Shown here one piece after another: positions 6,932 through 7,727 of a DNA stretch of 7,727 nucleotides; the first letter of the stretch is position 1, and every line of letters begins with the position of its first letter. The notes under the pieces are model-generated. The model did no database searches. It was not told the origin of the DNA and saw only the letters and a list, made by a program, of their open reading frames with translations. The stretch is taken from assembly GCA_028819945.1 (NCBI GenBank), contig JAPPKQ010000146.1, positions 1 to 7,727 of the forward strand, written 5' to 3'. This DNA is from a bacterium (GTDB lineage: Bacteria > Actinomycetota > Acidimicrobiia > Acidimicrobiales > CATQHL01). The translations under genes and the position numbers were made by a program.

Positions 6932-7727
6932 TCAGGCCAGCGGGCCCGCCGCCTTGACCATGACCCGGCATCCCCGGCCCGGTACGTAGGTCATCGGCAC
7001 CTCGGTGACAGTGGTGATGCGGACGCGGTCGGGATTGGCGCCGGAACGCACTGCGGCATTCGCAGCCAGCTCGCGGGCGTCGTCCAGGCACTCCTCGCGG
7101 CTGGAGGAGTCGTAGCTGTAGACGCGGTCCACCGAGCCGGAGGCCTCGGCGATCCCGGCGCCGTAGGCGTTGGCCACCGACTGATGCCGGGGCCGGATCA
7201 CCTCCGACACCCCCGGGACCGCATCGGGAATCAGGTGGGCGCCTCCACCGACCGCCAGTAGCGGGAGCTCCGCCCGCGTGGACTTCATCCGGTCGCTCAT
7301 GATCGAGATCTGCTCGTCGACCCAGCCGATGGCCGAACGCACGAGGTCGCCGTCGATGCCCTGCACCAGGGCAGAATCGCCGAAACCGGTCATCCGGCCG
7401 GCGGCGAGGGAGACGTCCGACAGCGTGAGCACCCCGCCACCCACGCAGATCGCCTCGGTGGCGACCGCGTAGCCGACCGAGTCCGGGCCGATGCGCAGGT
7501 CACCTGCCCCGTTGCGCACGATGGTTCCCCCGCCGAGGCCCATCGAAATCAGGTCCGGCATGCGGAAGTTCGTCCGCACCCCGCCGACCTCCACCGCCGC
7601 GGAGGACTGCCTCGGGAAGCCGCCCACTAGGATTCCCGCGTCGGCGGACGTGCCGCCCACATCGATGACGATGGCGTCGTTCACAGCTGCCAGGGCGCAG
7701 GCGCCGCGCATCGAGTTGGTCGGCCCC
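6932..7727 (-). CDS. Hydantoinase/oxoprolinase family A protein, C-terminal half (runs off right edge)
   Basis: The visible 264 codons begin inside the gene with GPTNSMRGA, a hallmark of the HyuA family, so the start lies outside the window. It continues with the ATP-site motif IVIDVGGTSADAGIL, then GGVRTNFRMPD and GLGGGTIVRNG, and near the end LLAVGGGAHLIPD and RPRHQSVANAYGAGIA. These proteins use ATP to open cyclic amides such as hydantoins or 5-oxoproline, or act in related carboxylases. The protein ends at VMVKAAGPLA without the long extra C-terminal region of full 5-oxoprolinases. It therefore looks like the shorter form of roughly 520 residues, which is often encoded next to DUF917 proteins; that partner, if present, would lie to the right. 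No HyuB-type gene follows it; the next gene is the dipeptidase, 13 nt downstream. The substrate is not readable from sequence. The ATG at 7709-7711 is an internal Met, not the start. Confidence 0.92.
   Translation of the reverse strand, partial: GPTNSMRGACALAAVNDAIVIDVGGTSADAGILVGGFPRQSSAAVEVGGVRTNFRMPDLISMGLGGGTIVRNGAGDLRIGPDSVGYAVATEAICVGGGVLTLSDVSLAAGRMTGFGDSALVQGIDGDLVRSAIGWVDEQISIMSDRMKSTRAELPLLAVGGGAHLIPDAVPGVSEVIRPRHQSVANAYGAGIAEASGSVDRVYSYDSSSREECLDDARELAANAAVRSGANPDRVRITTVTEVPMTYVPGRGCRVMVKAAGPLA

Overview
The window is GC-rich and every gene I can support lies on the minus strand, so it is transcribed from right to left. High GC, two GTG starts, a PucR-type regulator, and a binding-protein lipoprotein with a lipobox followed by GGDSDSE and a proline-rich linker together suggest an actinobacterium. 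An Acidimicrobiia-like lineage is possible, but this is a judgement from style, not a match to a named genome.

Layout in transcription order (right to left): (1) the C-terminal half of a hydantoinase/oxoprolinase family A protein, cut by the right edge; (2) a complete zinc-type membrane dipeptidase (peptidase family M19) 13 nt later; (3) a complete PucR-family transcriptional regulator 49 nt later; (4) a 157-nt gap holding an inverted repeat and a possible promoter; (5) a compact three-gene ribose/xylose-type ABC importer: substrate-binding lipoprotein, double-domain ATPase (13-nt overlap) and permease (ATGA overlap); (6) a 173-nt gap; (7) the N-terminal part of an unrelated or unidentified lipoprotein, cut by the left edge.

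Taken together, genes 1-5 look like one catabolic locus. The ABC importer brings in a small solute, PucR senses it or a breakdown product, and two amide-bond hydrolases (an ATP-dependent cyclic-amide opener and a dipeptidase) process it. The substrate cannot be read from the sequence. The transporter subfamily is classically for sugars, but the neighbours point to a nitrogenous cyclic amide, a nucleobase-like compound or a modified dipeptide.

I saw no tRNA, rRNA, CRISPR array, insertion sequence or phage gene. The long plus-strand open frames are GC-driven shadows of the minus-strand genes. No gap between genes exceeds 300 bases.
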